This document shows positions 32,116 to 40,191 of a DNA stretch of 51,359 bases, one piece after another. Under the pieces are notes generated by a model that worked only from the letters and a program-made list of their open reading frames with translations, was not told where the DNA came from and did not search any database. The stretch comes from Mycoplasmatota bacterium (GTDB lineage Bacteria; Bacillota_I; Bacilli_A; Izemoplasmatales; Hujiaoplasmataceae): assembly GCA_023132365.1 (NCBI GenBank), contig JAGLYJ010000002.1, positions 1 to 51,359 on the forward strand, written 5' to 3'. Position numbers and translations under genes: made by a program. Positions within the stretch are counted from its first letter, which is position 1, and each line of letters opens with the position of its first letter.

Positions 32116-33432
32116 ATGGAAAAAATATATTTTGAAGATTTACAAAACTATTTTAATCAAGAAATCAGTATTAGTGGATTTGTTGATAAAGTTAGAGATT
32201 TACAATATGTTCAATTCTTAATAATTAGAGATTCTTCAGCTAAAGTGCAACTTACAATTGAGAAGAATGAAGAGAATAAAGCTTTGAATGAAATTGTAAG
32301 TGCTTTAACTAAGGAAAGTACAATTAAAGCTCAGGGTGTAATTTTAGACGCTCCTAAAGTAAAGCTTAGAGGTATGGAATTTATTCCAACCGCTATTGAA
32401 GTTACTTCAGCTAGCGAAGAAGAGCTACCGATTGACATTAATGACTATAATAACAAATCGAAACAAGATTTACGTCTTGATAATCGTTTTTTAGATTTGA
32501 GAACTGACCGAAATTATCTGATTTTCAAAGCTCAAACAATTGCAGAAATGTCAATGAGAAAATATTGGATAGATCATAATTTCATTGAAATACATTCTCC
32601 AAAGATACTAGGCACAGCCTCAGAATCAGGAGCGGAAGTATTCAAACTTGATTATTTTGGAAAAACAGTTTATTTAGCTCAGTCTCCTCAATTCTATAAA
32701 CAAATGGCGATGGCAGCTGGGTTTAATAATGTTTTTGAAATTGGACCAGTATTTCGAGCTGAAAAATCTCATACAGCTTATCATGCAACGGAATTTACAT
32801 CTGTAGATTGTGAAATGAGCTGGATCAACTCACATCATGATGTAATGGATTTAGAAGAAGCAATCATGGTTGAAGTAATGAAAGATTTAAAGAATAGCAT
32901 AGGTGAGGAATTCCAAAAAACATTCAAAAAAGAAATTACTGTACCAGAAGTTGCTTTTCCAAGAATTCCTTTTAGTGAAGCTAAAAAAATAATTCAAGAA
33001 AACTATAAATATATCGGTGAAAAAGAATTTGATTTTGATCGTAGAGAAGAAGAACTTATATGCTTATACGCAAGAAAGAAATTGAATTCTGATTTTGTCT
33101 TCATTATTGATTATCCATTTGAAGCTAGACCTTTTTACCATATGTTAGATGAAAGAGGGCTTACTAAAAGTTTTGACTTATTATATAAAGGTATAGAAAC
33201 TACTACAGGTGCACAAAGAGAACATCGTATTGATGTATTAAAAGAACAAGCTAAAATGAAAGATATTCCATTAGAATCACTAGATTTCTATTTCAATTTC
33301 TTCAAATTCGGAGTTCCACCACACGGTGGATATGGATTTGGATTAAACAGGTTTATGATGCGATTATTTAATATTGATAATATTAGAGATGTAACATTCT
33401 TGTATAGAGGTCCAAATAGAGTTAATCCTTAA
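32116..33432 (+). CDS. aspS: Aspartate--tRNA ligase, archaeal/eukaryal type
   Basis: A 438-residue class IIb synthetase. The N-terminal OB-fold anticodon domain (about 1-105) is followed by the catalytic core with RFLDLR (motif 1 region), YLAQSPQFYKQMAMAAGF, FEIGPVFRAEKS (motif 2), ATEFTSVDCEM and a motif 3 in PPHGGYGFGLNRFMMRL. This matches the short archaeal/eukaryal AspRS, not the ~590-residue bacterial AspRS with its GAD insertion; PPHGG separates it from AsnRS. Such enzymes in bacteria are often non-discriminating and charge tRNA-Asn for GatCAB. By eye the OB-fold position that is Trp (discriminating) or His (non-discriminating) in archaea is Asp here, so specificity is open. AGGTG precedes the ATG. 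Confidence 0.9.
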   Translation: MEKIYFEDLQNYFNQEISISGFVDKVRDLQYVQFLIIRDSSAKVQLTIEKNEENKALNEIVSALTKESTIKAQGVILDAPKVKLRGMEFIPTAIEVTSASEEELPIDINDYNNKSKQDLRLDNRFLDLRTDRNYLIFKAQTIAEMSMRKYWIDHNFIEIHSPKILGTASESGAEVFKLDYFGKTVYLAQSPQFYKQMAMAAGFNNVFEIGPVFRAEKSHTAYHATEFTSVDCEMSWINSHHDVMDLEEAIMVEVMKDLKNSIGEEFQKTFKKEITVPEVAFPRIPFSEAKKIIQENYKYIGEKEFDFDRREEELICLYARKKLNSDFVFIIDYPFEARPFYHMLDERGLTKSFDLLYKGIETTTGAQREHRIDVLKEQAKMKDIPLESLDFYFNFFKFGVPPHGGYGFGLNRFMMRLFNIDNIRDVTFLYRGPNRVNP

Positions 33433-33437
33433 AATTT

Positions 33438-33470
33438 AAACTAAGCCAAAAAGGTTTAGTTTTTCTTTTT
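33438..33470 (+). terminator. Terminator of aspS
   Basis: AAACTAAGCC / GGTTTAGTTT, 10-bp stem with one G-U, 5-base loop and a T run. Confidence 0.88.
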
Positions 33471-33477
33471 GTTTTGT

Positions 33478-33485
33478 GGTAAAAT
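33478..33485 (+). promoter_or_regulatory. Possible promoter of the RluA-galE-galT unit
   Basis: TGGTAAAAT-type extended -10 (TAAAAT 33480-33485) after the aspS terminator; the same GTGGTAAAAT sequence is seen before pfkA and before the EIIB-like gene. Confidence 0.5.
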
Positions 33486-33515
33486 AATAGTAATAAAACC
33501 AAGAAAGAGATAACA

Positions 33516-34214
33516 ATGAATCTTAAGATTATATTTGAAGATAACCATATAATTGTCGTACTTAAACCAAGGGGTGTTTTGTCTCAAGCGGGAGACATAG
33601 CACAACCTGATATGGTTAATATTTTAAAAGAATATATAAAAGATAAGTACAATAAGCCAGGGAATGTTTACCTTGGTTTAGTTCACCGTTTAGATATCAA
33701 TGTAGCTGGTTTAATGGTGTTTGCAAAAACATCAAAAGCAGCTAAAAGACTTTCTGAACAAATCAGAAATCATGATTTTACAAAGAAGTATTTGGCCATT
33801 GTTAAAGGATCACTAAATAATGATAATGGATTATTGGAAGATTACATTGTAAAAGATGAAGTTAAGAGACAAGCAAGACTTGGAGATATAACAAATGGTA
33901 AACTTGCAAAGTTAGAGTATGAAACTCTTGATAAGGCAATGATTTTTGATGAAAAGTATTCGTTAATTAAAATTAACTTAATCACAGGCAGGTTTCATCA
34001 AATAAGATTTCAATTATCTAATGCAGAGCATCCAATACTCGGAGACTCTAAATATGGTGGATTTAAACCAAACAGAGAATTTTTCCTAGGGTTATATGCT
34101 TATCAAATAGAATTTGAACACCCTACAAAAAAAGAACAAATGATTTTTAATTTAAAACCAGAACATAAGTTTTTCATTCAATTTGCTAAATTGAATGATA
34201 TTAGTTGGAGGTAG
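33516..34214 (+). CDS. RluA-family pseudouridine synthase
   Basis: A 232-residue RNA pseudouridine synthase without an N-terminal S4 domain. The catalytic motif HRLDINVAGLMVFAKT carries the aspartate (the family usually has HRLDxxTSG; the TSG is VAG here). TGRFHQIRFQLS and PILGDSKYG are the other RluA-family blocks. The short single-domain form resembles tRNA- or 23S-specific members such as RluA/RluE types; the target base cannot be assigned. galE begins 2 bases after its stop, so the two are co-transcribed. Confidence 0.9.
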   Translation: MNLKIIFEDNHIIVVLKPRGVLSQAGDIAQPDMVNILKEYIKDKYNKPGNVYLGLVHRLDINVAGLMVFAKTSKAAKRLSEQIRNHDFTKKYLAIVKGSLNNDNGLLEDYIVKDEVKRQARLGDITNGKLAKLEYETLDKAMIFDEKYSLIKINLITGRFHQIRFQLSNAEHPILGDSKYGGFKPNREFFLGLYAYQIEFEHPTKKEQMIFNLKPEHKFFIQFAKLNDISWR

Positions 34215-34216
34215 AC

Positions 34217-35203
34217 ATGAATTTATTAGTATTAGGTGGCGCAGGATATATTGGCAGTCACTTTGTAAAACTATCAATAGAATTAGAACATTCAGTTATC
34301 GTAGTTGATAACTTACTTACTGGTCATAAAGAATCTTTGCCTAAACAAGCTAAATTTTATGAAGGAGACATTAGAGACCGTGATTTCCTTAATAAAGTAT
34401 TTAAGGACAATACTATTGACGCATGTATTCATTTTGCAGCGTCTAGTTTAGTTGGTGAATCAATGAAAGATCCAATTAAATACTTTGATAATAATGTAAA
34501 CGGAACAATTGTCTTACTAGAAATGATGGCTAAATATGATGTTAAAAAAATTGTTTTCTCATCAAGTGCAGCTACCTATGGTTCACACGAAAAAATGCCA
34601 ATAACTGAAGACTATGAAACAAATCCAACAAATCCATATGGTGAAACTAAGCTGTTTATGGAAAAAATGATGAAATGGGCTGATAAAGCTTATGATATTA
34701 AATATGTTAGTTTAAGATATTTTAATGTAGCTGGAGCTTCGAGTGACTCAAGTATAGGAGAAGATCATTTTCCAGAGACACATTTAATCCCTATTGTTTT
34801 ACAAGTTCCACTTGAAAAACGCGAGTATATAACTATATTTGGTAATGATTATTTAACATTTGATGGAACTTGTATAAGAGATTATATTCATGTAGAAGAT
34901 TTGGTAGATGCTCATATAAAAGCTTTAAAATACCTAGAAGAAGGAAATAGTTCTGAAATATTTAATTTAGGAACAGAGACTGGTTTTTCAAATCTTCAAA
35001 TAGTTGAAACTTCTAGAAAAGTTACAGGGCATAAATTGCCTATGAAGATTGGAAGTAGAAGATTAGGAGACCCAGATAAACTAGTTGCCACATATAAAAA
35101 GGCTGAAAAAATCTTAGGCTGGAAACCAACTAAGAATATTGAAGATATAATTTCATCTGCTTGGAGTTTTCATAAAAAACATCCTAATGGATATAAGGAG
35201 TAA
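34217..35203 (+). CDS. galE: UDP-glucose 4-epimerase
   Basis: A 328-residue short-chain dehydrogenase/reductase that interconverts UDP-glucose and UDP-galactose. The NAD motif GGAGYIGSH is at the N-terminus, the catalytic triad is in SSSAATYG and NPYGETKLFMEK (YxxxK), and LRYFNVAGAS follows. ATG 34217 is 5 bases after GGAGGT, so the frame's earlier TTG at 34205 is not used. It lies 2 bases before galT. The pair supplies UDP-galactose for glycolipids or polysaccharides and links galactose to glycolysis; galK is not in the window. Confidence 0.96.
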   Translation: MNLLVLGGAGYIGSHFVKLSIELEHSVIVVDNLLTGHKESLPKQAKFYEGDIRDRDFLNKVFKDNTIDACIHFAASSLVGESMKDPIKYFDNNVNGTIVLLEMMAKYDVKKIVFSSSAATYGSHEKMPITEDYETNPTNPYGETKLFMEKMMKWADKAYDIKYVSLRYFNVAGASSDSSIGEDHFPETHLIPIVLQVPLEKREYITIFGNDYLTFDGTCIRDYIHVEDLVDAHIKALKYLEEGNSSEIFNLGTETGFSNLQIVETSRKVTGHKLPMKIGSRRLGDPDKLVATYKKAEKILGWKPTKNIEDIISSAWSFHKKHPNGYKE

Positions 35204-35205
35204 TT

Positions 35206-36678
35206 ATGATTAATCAAAAAATCAATGAACTTATTGTTTATGCTAAGAAAAACCTTTATCTAGGACTCGATGACGAGTATTACGCAGCTAATAGGTTACT
35301 GTATTTACTCAAATTAAATAAATTTAATAAAGAAGTCGTAAGTGAAGAATTAGATTTTTTTGAAATCATTAATTCTATTCTTGACTATGCATATGAAAAT
35401 AAGATTATTGAATCGAATACAGTAATATCAAGAGATGCATTTGAGGCGAAAATTGTTGATTGTGTATTGCCACGTCCTAGTGAACTAACAAGAATATTTA
35501 AAACAAAATATAAAACTGGGCCTTTAACAGCTACAACTTTTTTCCATGATTTTTCGAAAGCAACTAATTATATTAAAACAAAGAGAAATGAAAAAAATAT
35601 TCAATACACTTATGATGGGAAATATGTTCCTTTAGAAATTACTATTAATTTATCAAAACCGGAAAAAGATCCAAAAGATATTAAAAAGCAAGCTCTAAAC
35701 AAAGATAAGTACCCAACTTGTCCATTATGTATGGAAAATGTAGGTGTATATCAATCTACGAGTTTAGCTCCGAGATCAAATCATAGAGTTGTATCAATTA
35801 CTCTAAATCATGAAAAAGAAGAATGGGGTATCCAATATTCCCCATATGCTTACTTTAATGAGCATATGATTATCTTAAAAAAAGAGCACTCACCAATGTA
35901 TGTTAATGAAAGGACTTTTGCTGAATTAGTTGATTTCATTAATAAGTTTCCTCAATATCTAGTTGGTTCAAATGCTGGACTTCCAATAGTTGGAGGATCA
36001 ATTCTGGGTCATCATCATTTTCAAGGAGGAAGATATGATTTTCCAATTGAAAAAGCTCGAGTTTTACGAAAATATAAAAGACGAAAAGTAGAAGTAGAAA
36101 TATTAGATTGGCCAATGGCTGCTATTAAAGTTAGTTCTAATAACGAAAATGCGTTACTCGACATGGTTTCAGATATTTATAAAGCTTGGTACAAGTATGA
36201 AAATCAAAACATCAAAATATATTCTCATACTGATGAAGACCATAACACTGTAACGCCGATACTTAAACTTGATGGAGCTAAGTATAATTTCTATATAATA
36301 TTAAGAAATAATTATTCTACCGAAGAACAGCCTTACGGGTTGTACCATCCTAGAGAAGAATTATTTCACATTAAGAAAGAAAATATTGGTCTTATAGAGG
36401 TAATGGGGTTAGCTATTCTACCTGGAAGATTAGTAGAGGAACTTAATCTAATAGAAGATTGTCTTCTTAACAATAAAGATCCAAAGGAATATAAAGAATT
36501 GGAAAAACATCTTACTTGGATAGAATCTCTAAAAGAAATGAAAATAAACAAAGATGAAATTCAAGCTGTTATGAAGCAAGATATAGGTCACATATTTGAA
36601 CAAGTACTTGAAGACTGTAATGTCTTTAAATACGGCACAAAAGAAGATTTATTGAGATTTATTGAAAAAGTTGTTTAG
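35206..36678 (+). CDS. galT: UDP-glucose--hexose-1-phosphate uridylyltransferase, class II
   Basis: A 490-residue Firmicutes-type GalT2 of the Leloir pathway, which swaps UMP between UDP-glucose and galactose 1-phosphate. Blocks seen: an N-terminal helical domain, CPLCMENVG, NHRVVSITLNHEKEEWGIQYSPYAYFNEHMIIL, PIVGGSILGHHHFQGGRYDFPIEKA (active-site His region, usually SHDHFQGG) and a C-terminal domain. AAGGAG is 6 bases before the ATG. The family differs from the E. coli-type GalT of about 350 residues. Co-transcribed with galE. Confidence 0.95.
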   Translation: MINQKINELIVYAKKNLYLGLDDEYYAANRLLYLLKLNKFNKEVVSEELDFFEIINSILDYAYENKIIESNTVISRDAFEAKIVDCVLPRPSELTRIFKTKYKTGPLTATTFFHDFSKATNYIKTKRNEKNIQYTYDGKYVPLEITINLSKPEKDPKDIKKQALNKDKYPTCPLCMENVGVYQSTSLAPRSNHRVVSITLNHEKEEWGIQYSPYAYFNEHMIILKKEHSPMYVNERTFAELVDFINKFPQYLVGSNAGLPIVGGSILGHHHFQGGRYDFPIEKARVLRKYKRRKVEVEILDWPMAAIKVSSNNENALLDMVSDIYKAWYKYENQNIKIYSHTDEDHNTVTPILKLDGAKYNFYIILRNNYSTEEQPYGLYHPREELFHIKKENIGLIEVMGLAILPGRLVEELNLIEDCLLNNKDPKEYKELEKHLTWIESLKEMKINKDEIQAVMKQDIGHIFEQVLEDCNVFKYGTKEDLLRFIEKVV

Positions 36679-36700
36679 TTATTTAAATGTAACTATATTA

Positions 36701-36709
36701 TGTTATAAT
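36701..36709 (+). promoter_or_regulatory. Extended -10 promoter of proS
   Basis: TGTTATAAT (TATAAT 36704-36709), 24 bases before the ATG of proS; no clear -35. Confidence 0.55.
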
Positions 36710-36732
36710 ACTTAAAACAAAGGAGTGATATT

Positions 36733-38166
36733 ATGGCAAAGAAATTAGTAAAAGAGATTACTGATAGAAATTCAGATTTTGCTAAATGGTATACAGATGT
36801 ATGCCGTAAAGCAGAATTAATGGATTATTCAGACGCTAAAGGGTTTATTATCTATAGACCTTATGGTTATGCATTATGGGAGGGAATTAAAGGATATTTA
36901 GATGATTTATTTAAGAAAACTGGTCATCAAAATGTTTATATGCCGCTTGTCATTCCAGAATCATTATTTATGAAAGAAGCTGAACATGTTGAAGGGTTTG
37001 CTCCTGAAACTGCAATTATAACAATTGGTGGAAATGAGAAACTAGCTGAACGATTGATTATAAGACCAACTTCTGAAACCTTATTCTGTAATCACTATTC
37101 AAGAATCATTACATCTTATCGTGATTTGCCAAAGAAATATAATCAATGGTGTTCTGTTGTAAGATGGGAAAAAACAACTAGACCATTCTTAAGAGGAAGT
37201 GAATTTCTATGGCAAGAAGGTCACACTGTACACAGAGATGAAGAAGAAGCTAGAAAAGAAGCATTTGATATATTAGAAATATATGAAAAACTAGGAAAAG
37301 ATTTTCTAGCAATTCCATTTATTATTGGTACAAAAACAGAAAAAGAGAAATTCGCCGGTGCGGTAAATACCTATACAATTGAAGCCTTAATGCATGATGG
37401 AAAAGCTTTGCAAAGTGGAACTACTCATTATCTTGGCACTGGTTTTGCAGAAGCGTTCAATATAAGCTTTCAAGATAAAGATGGAAAAGTTAAAAATCCT
37501 TATCAAACTTCTTGGGGGTTATCAACAAGATTAATTGGAGCGGTTATTATGGTTCATGGAGATGATTCTGGGCTTGTACTGCCACCATATTTAGCGCCAA
37601 CACAAGTAATAATAATACCAATTCAACAGAAAAAACCTGGTGTCTTAGAGGCTTGTGTTGAATTGAAAGAAGAAATAGAAAAACAAGGAGTAAGAGTAGA
37701 AATTGATGACTCTGATAAGTCTCCAGGGTGGAAATTTGCTGAATCTGAAATGAAGGGAATTCCATTAAGAATCGAAATTGGACCAAGAGATTTAGAAAAT
37801 AATCAGTGTGTTGTTGTGAAAAGATATAATGGGGAAAAAACTACTCATGAAATTTCAATTGTAGATGAATCTATTCCACCATTATTGCAGACAATTCATG
37901 ATGAAATGTATCAAAGAGCATTAATGAATGTCTTAGATAACACTAAATCTACTGAAGATTACGAAGAGTTTAAGAAAATGATTAAAGAAAAACCAGGATA
38001 TATTAAAATGATGTGGTGTGGAGATCGAGACTGTGAATTAAAAGTGAAAAATGATACCCAAGCAACATCAAGGTGTATGCCTTTTGATCAAACGCCAATT
38101 GGTAAGAAATGCCCAATTTGTGGTGAGGATGCAAAACACTTAGTCTACTGGGCTAAAGCATACTAA
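36733..38166 (+). CDS. proS: Proline--tRNA ligase, archaeal/eukaryal type
   Basis: A 477-residue class II synthetase of the ProS type 3 group. The core begins with NSDFAKWYTDVCRKAELMDYS, and blocks include IIRPTSETLFCNHYSRIITSYRDLP, WEKTTRPFLRGSEFLWQEGHT and SWGLSTRLIGAVIMVHGDDSGLVLPP. A C-terminal zinc-like domain has CGDRDCE and CPICGE. The INS editing insertion of bacterial ProRS (about 180 residues) is missing. This form is common in Mollicutes and some Firmicutes. AAGGAG precedes the ATG. Confidence 0.96.
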   Translation: MAKKLVKEITDRNSDFAKWYTDVCRKAELMDYSDAKGFIIYRPYGYALWEGIKGYLDDLFKKTGHQNVYMPLVIPESLFMKEAEHVEGFAPETAIITIGGNEKLAERLIIRPTSETLFCNHYSRIITSYRDLPKKYNQWCSVVRWEKTTRPFLRGSEFLWQEGHTVHRDEEEARKEAFDILEIYEKLGKDFLAIPFIIGTKTEKEKFAGAVNTYTIEALMHDGKALQSGTTHYLGTGFAEAFNISFQDKDGKVKNPYQTSWGLSTRLIGAVIMVHGDDSGLVLPPYLAPTQVIIIPIQQKKPGVLEACVELKEEIEKQGVRVEIDDSDKSPGWKFAESEMKGIPLRIEIGPRDLENNQCVVVKRYNGEKTTHEISIVDESIPPLLQTIHDEMYQRALMNVLDNTKSTEDYEEFKKMIKEKPGYIKMMWCGDRDCELKVKNDTQATSRCMPFDQTPIGKKCPICGEDAKHLVYWAKAY

Positions 38167-38174
38167 AAAAAAAT

Positions 38175-38200
38175 GAACTCGAATATTTCGAGTTCTTTTT
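38175..38200. terminator. Bidirectional terminator between proS and the fumarase genes
   Basis: GAACTCGAA-TAT-TTCGAGTTC, 9-bp stem flanked by A8 and T5. Confidence 0.9.
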
Positions 38201-38201
38201 A

Positions 38202-38723
38202 TTAGAAAATTGTATTTCCCTTTGAATCAATAGCTACGATTGCTGGAAAGTTTTCAACAGTTAATTTTCTTATTGCTTCAGCACCAAGTTCAGAATATGC
38301 AATAACCTCACTTGATTTTACCGTTTTCGATAGTAAGGCACCAATACCACCAATTGCCATTAAGTAAACAGCTTTATGCTTCTTTACTTCAGCAACTAAT
38401 TCATTTGATCTTTCACCTTTTCCAATCATTACTTTTAAACCTTTTGCCATTAACTTAGGACTAAATTTATCCATTCTGTAACTTGAAGTTGGTCCGCAAC
38501 TTCCAATTGCCTTGCCAGGTCTAGCTGGAGTTGGTCCAACATAATACACAATCTGTCCCTCTAATTCAAATGGAAGTTTTTGAGATGTATCTAAAGCTTC
38601 AACTAAGTTTTTATGAGCGGCATCTCTTGCAGTATATATAGTTCCTGATATTAATACTTCATCACCAATAGTTAAGCTTTCTCTAGTTAAATCATCTATA
38701 GGTGTATTAAGCTTCTTTTCCAA
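38202..38723 (-). CDS. Class I fumarate hydratase, beta subunit (FumA C-terminal type)
   Basis: A 173-residue subunit matching the C-terminal half of class I fumarases. Visible blocks are SGTIYTARDAAHKNLVEAL, YYVGPTPARPGKAIGSCGPTSSYRMDKF and MIGKGERS. It overlaps the alpha gene by 17 bases. The related L-tartrate dehydratase beta subunit has the same fold, so tartrate or another hydroxy acid cannot be excluded, but fumarase is the commoner function. Proteins of this type need the alpha subunit for the [4Fe-4S] cluster. Confidence 0.88.
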   Translation of the reverse strand: MEKKLNTPIDDLTRESLTIGDEVLISGTIYTARDAAHKNLVEALDTSQKLPFELEGQIVYYVGPTPARPGKAIGSCGPTSSYRMDKFSPKLMAKGLKVMIGKGERSNELVAEVKKHKAVYLMAIGGIGALLSKTVKSSEVIAYSELGAEAIRKLTVENFPAIVAIDSKGNTIF

Positions 38724-39561
38724 TTAAAGTCACCTCTTTTTTTCTCGCACTATGACATTGTAAATTTACAGCTACAGGAAGTGATGCTATATGGCAAGCT
38801 GCTGAATTAACTTTTACAGCTAAAGCAGTAGTATTTCCACCCAAGCCCATAGGACCGACATTTAGTTTATTGATTCTTTCTAGCAACTCTACTTCCAAAA
38901 GTCTATCTTCATCAATTTTAGCGTTATCATCTATTGGTCTAAATATAGCTTTTTTTGCTAAATAGGTTACATGTTCAAAATTACCCCCAATACCAATTCC
39001 TACTATGAGTGGTGGGCAAGGTTTTCCACCAGCGTTCTCGATTGTTTCAAGCACAAAGTTTATAATGCCTTCTCTACCATCAGCTGGAGTCAGCATTTTC
39101 AATGTTGACATGTTTTCGCTACCCCCACCTTTAGGAGCTAAATGAATAATCATTTTGTTTCCTGGAATAAAATCATAGTGAATGACGGCTGGAGTATTAT
39201 CTTTAGTATTTATACGGTTTAGAGGATGTTTTACTACAGATTTTCTTAAGAAACCTTCAGTATAACCAACACTTACTCCTTCATTAATAGCTTCAGTTAA
39301 ATCATAATCAAAAATCAAATTTCTACCTATTTCAATGAAACAGACACAAACACCTGTATCTTGACACAAAGGAATGTTCTCTTCTTTAGCAATCCTTTGG
39401 TTTTCAATAATTTTACTTAATACATTTTTTGCGATATTGTTTTTTTCATTGCCAAAAGCTGATTCAAGACTTTTAATTACTTCTGAACCTAGAGTGCGTG
39501 TGGTTTCCATAATCATTTCTTTAATTGTATTTACGATAAGGTTCCTGTCAATTTTATACAT
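38707..39561 (-). CDS. Class I fumarate hydratase, alpha subunit ([4Fe-4S])
   Basis: A 284-residue oxygen-sensitive hydratase that interconverts fumarate and malate. The three cluster cysteines are in PLCQDTGV, GGKPCPPL and LQCHSARK, as in the alpha (N-terminal) part of class I fumarase. AGAGGTGG precedes ATG 39561, and an extended -10 TGTTATAAT on the minus strand (39585-39580 for the box) is the likely promoter. The operon has only the two subunits; no other TCA gene is nearby. L-tartrate dehydratase is the main alternative. Confidence 0.9.
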   Translation of the reverse strand: MYKIDRNLIVNTIKEMIMETTRTLGSEVIKSLESAFGNEKNNIAKNVLSKIIENQRIAKEENIPLCQDTGVCVCFIEIGRNLIFDYDLTEAINEGVSVGYTEGFLRKSVVKHPLNRINTKDNTPAVIHYDFIPGNKMIIHLAPKGGGSENMSTLKMLTPADGREGIINFVLETIENAGGKPCPPLIVGIGIGGNFEHVTYLAKKAIFRPIDDNAKIDEDRLLEVELLERINKLNVGPMGLGGNTTALAVKVNSAACHIASLPVAVNLQCHSARKKEVTLIGKEA

Positions 39562-39657
39562 TTTGCCACCTCTAGAAATATTATAACATTATTCATAATA
39601 TTTTAAAGTAGAAAATCTATAGCATGATTTATTTATTATAAAATTAATATAATATTA

Positions 39658-39675
39658 TAGTTGACAACGCAACTA
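39658..39675. promoter_or_regulatory. MarR operator 1 (palindrome)
   Basis: TAGTTG-ACAACG-CAACTA, an 18-base inverted repeat. The -35 TTGACA (39661-39666) of the marR promoter lies inside it, so bound repressor would block RNA polymerase. Confidence 0.8.
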
Positions 39676-39689
39676 AATCGAGTTATACT
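39661..39689 (+). promoter_or_regulatory. Promoter of the marR-ABC exporter operon
   Basis: TTGACA (39661-39666), 17 bases, TATACT (39684-39689), near consensus; transcript start near 39696, so operator 2 would be at about +7 to +24. Confidence 0.85.
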
Positions 39690-39701
39690 TTTAACTATAA
39701 C

Positions 39702-39719
39702 TAGTTGACAATGCAACTA
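39702..39719. promoter_or_regulatory. MarR operator 2 (palindrome)
   Basis: TAGTTG-ACAATG-CAACTA, differing from operator 1 in one central base. The two are 44 bases apart centre to centre, about four helical turns, which would favour binding on one face. Confidence 0.8.
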
Positions 39720-39738
39720 AACCGAAAGGAGCAAATAT

Positions 39739-40191
39739 ATGCAAAGAAATGAGTATGATCACGCCATACACAAGTATCGACATCGTTTTTTTAGAGAAAA
39801 ATCAAGCGGGTTCGAATTATCGGGTGTTGAAATACCTTATTTAAGAAAAATCTATAAAGCTAATGAAAGTATCAAAATGAATGATATAGTAGGAGAATCT
39901 GTATATCATAAATCTCATGCGACAAGAGCTATCAATAGATTAGTTAAAGATGGGCTTGTAATTAAAGAGAAGAATCCTAATGATTTAAGAGCCTATGTAT
40001 TGTCTGTAACCGAAAAAGGAAAAAATATGGCAATACAAGTAGGAAAAGTAGTTAAGGAATGGGACGATTTAGTAGATACTGTAATAACTAATGAAGAAAG
40101 AGAAGTATTACGGAATATTACAAAGAAAATTTATCATTTACTTAGAGAGTATTACAATGAGGAGGATATAATTAATGAAGCTAATATTTAG
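39739..40191 (+). CDS. MarR-family transcriptional repressor
   Basis: A 150-residue winged-helix regulator of the MarR family. The recognition part is YHKSHATRAINRLVKDGLVIKEKNPNDLRAYVLSVTEKG, with the conserved DxR wing motif as NDLRAY. AAAGGAG precedes the ATG. It overlaps the first ABC gene by 17 bases, and two palindromic operators cover its promoter, so self-repression and control of the exporter by a ligand is the likely scheme. The inducer is unknown. Confidence 0.93.
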   Translation: MQRNEYDHAIHKYRHRFFREKSSGFELSGVEIPYLRKIYKANESIKMNDIVGESVYHKSHATRAINRLVKDGLVIKEKNPNDLRAYVLSVTEKGKNMAIQVGKVVKEWDDLVDTVITNEEREVLRNITKKIYHLLREYYNEEDIINEANI

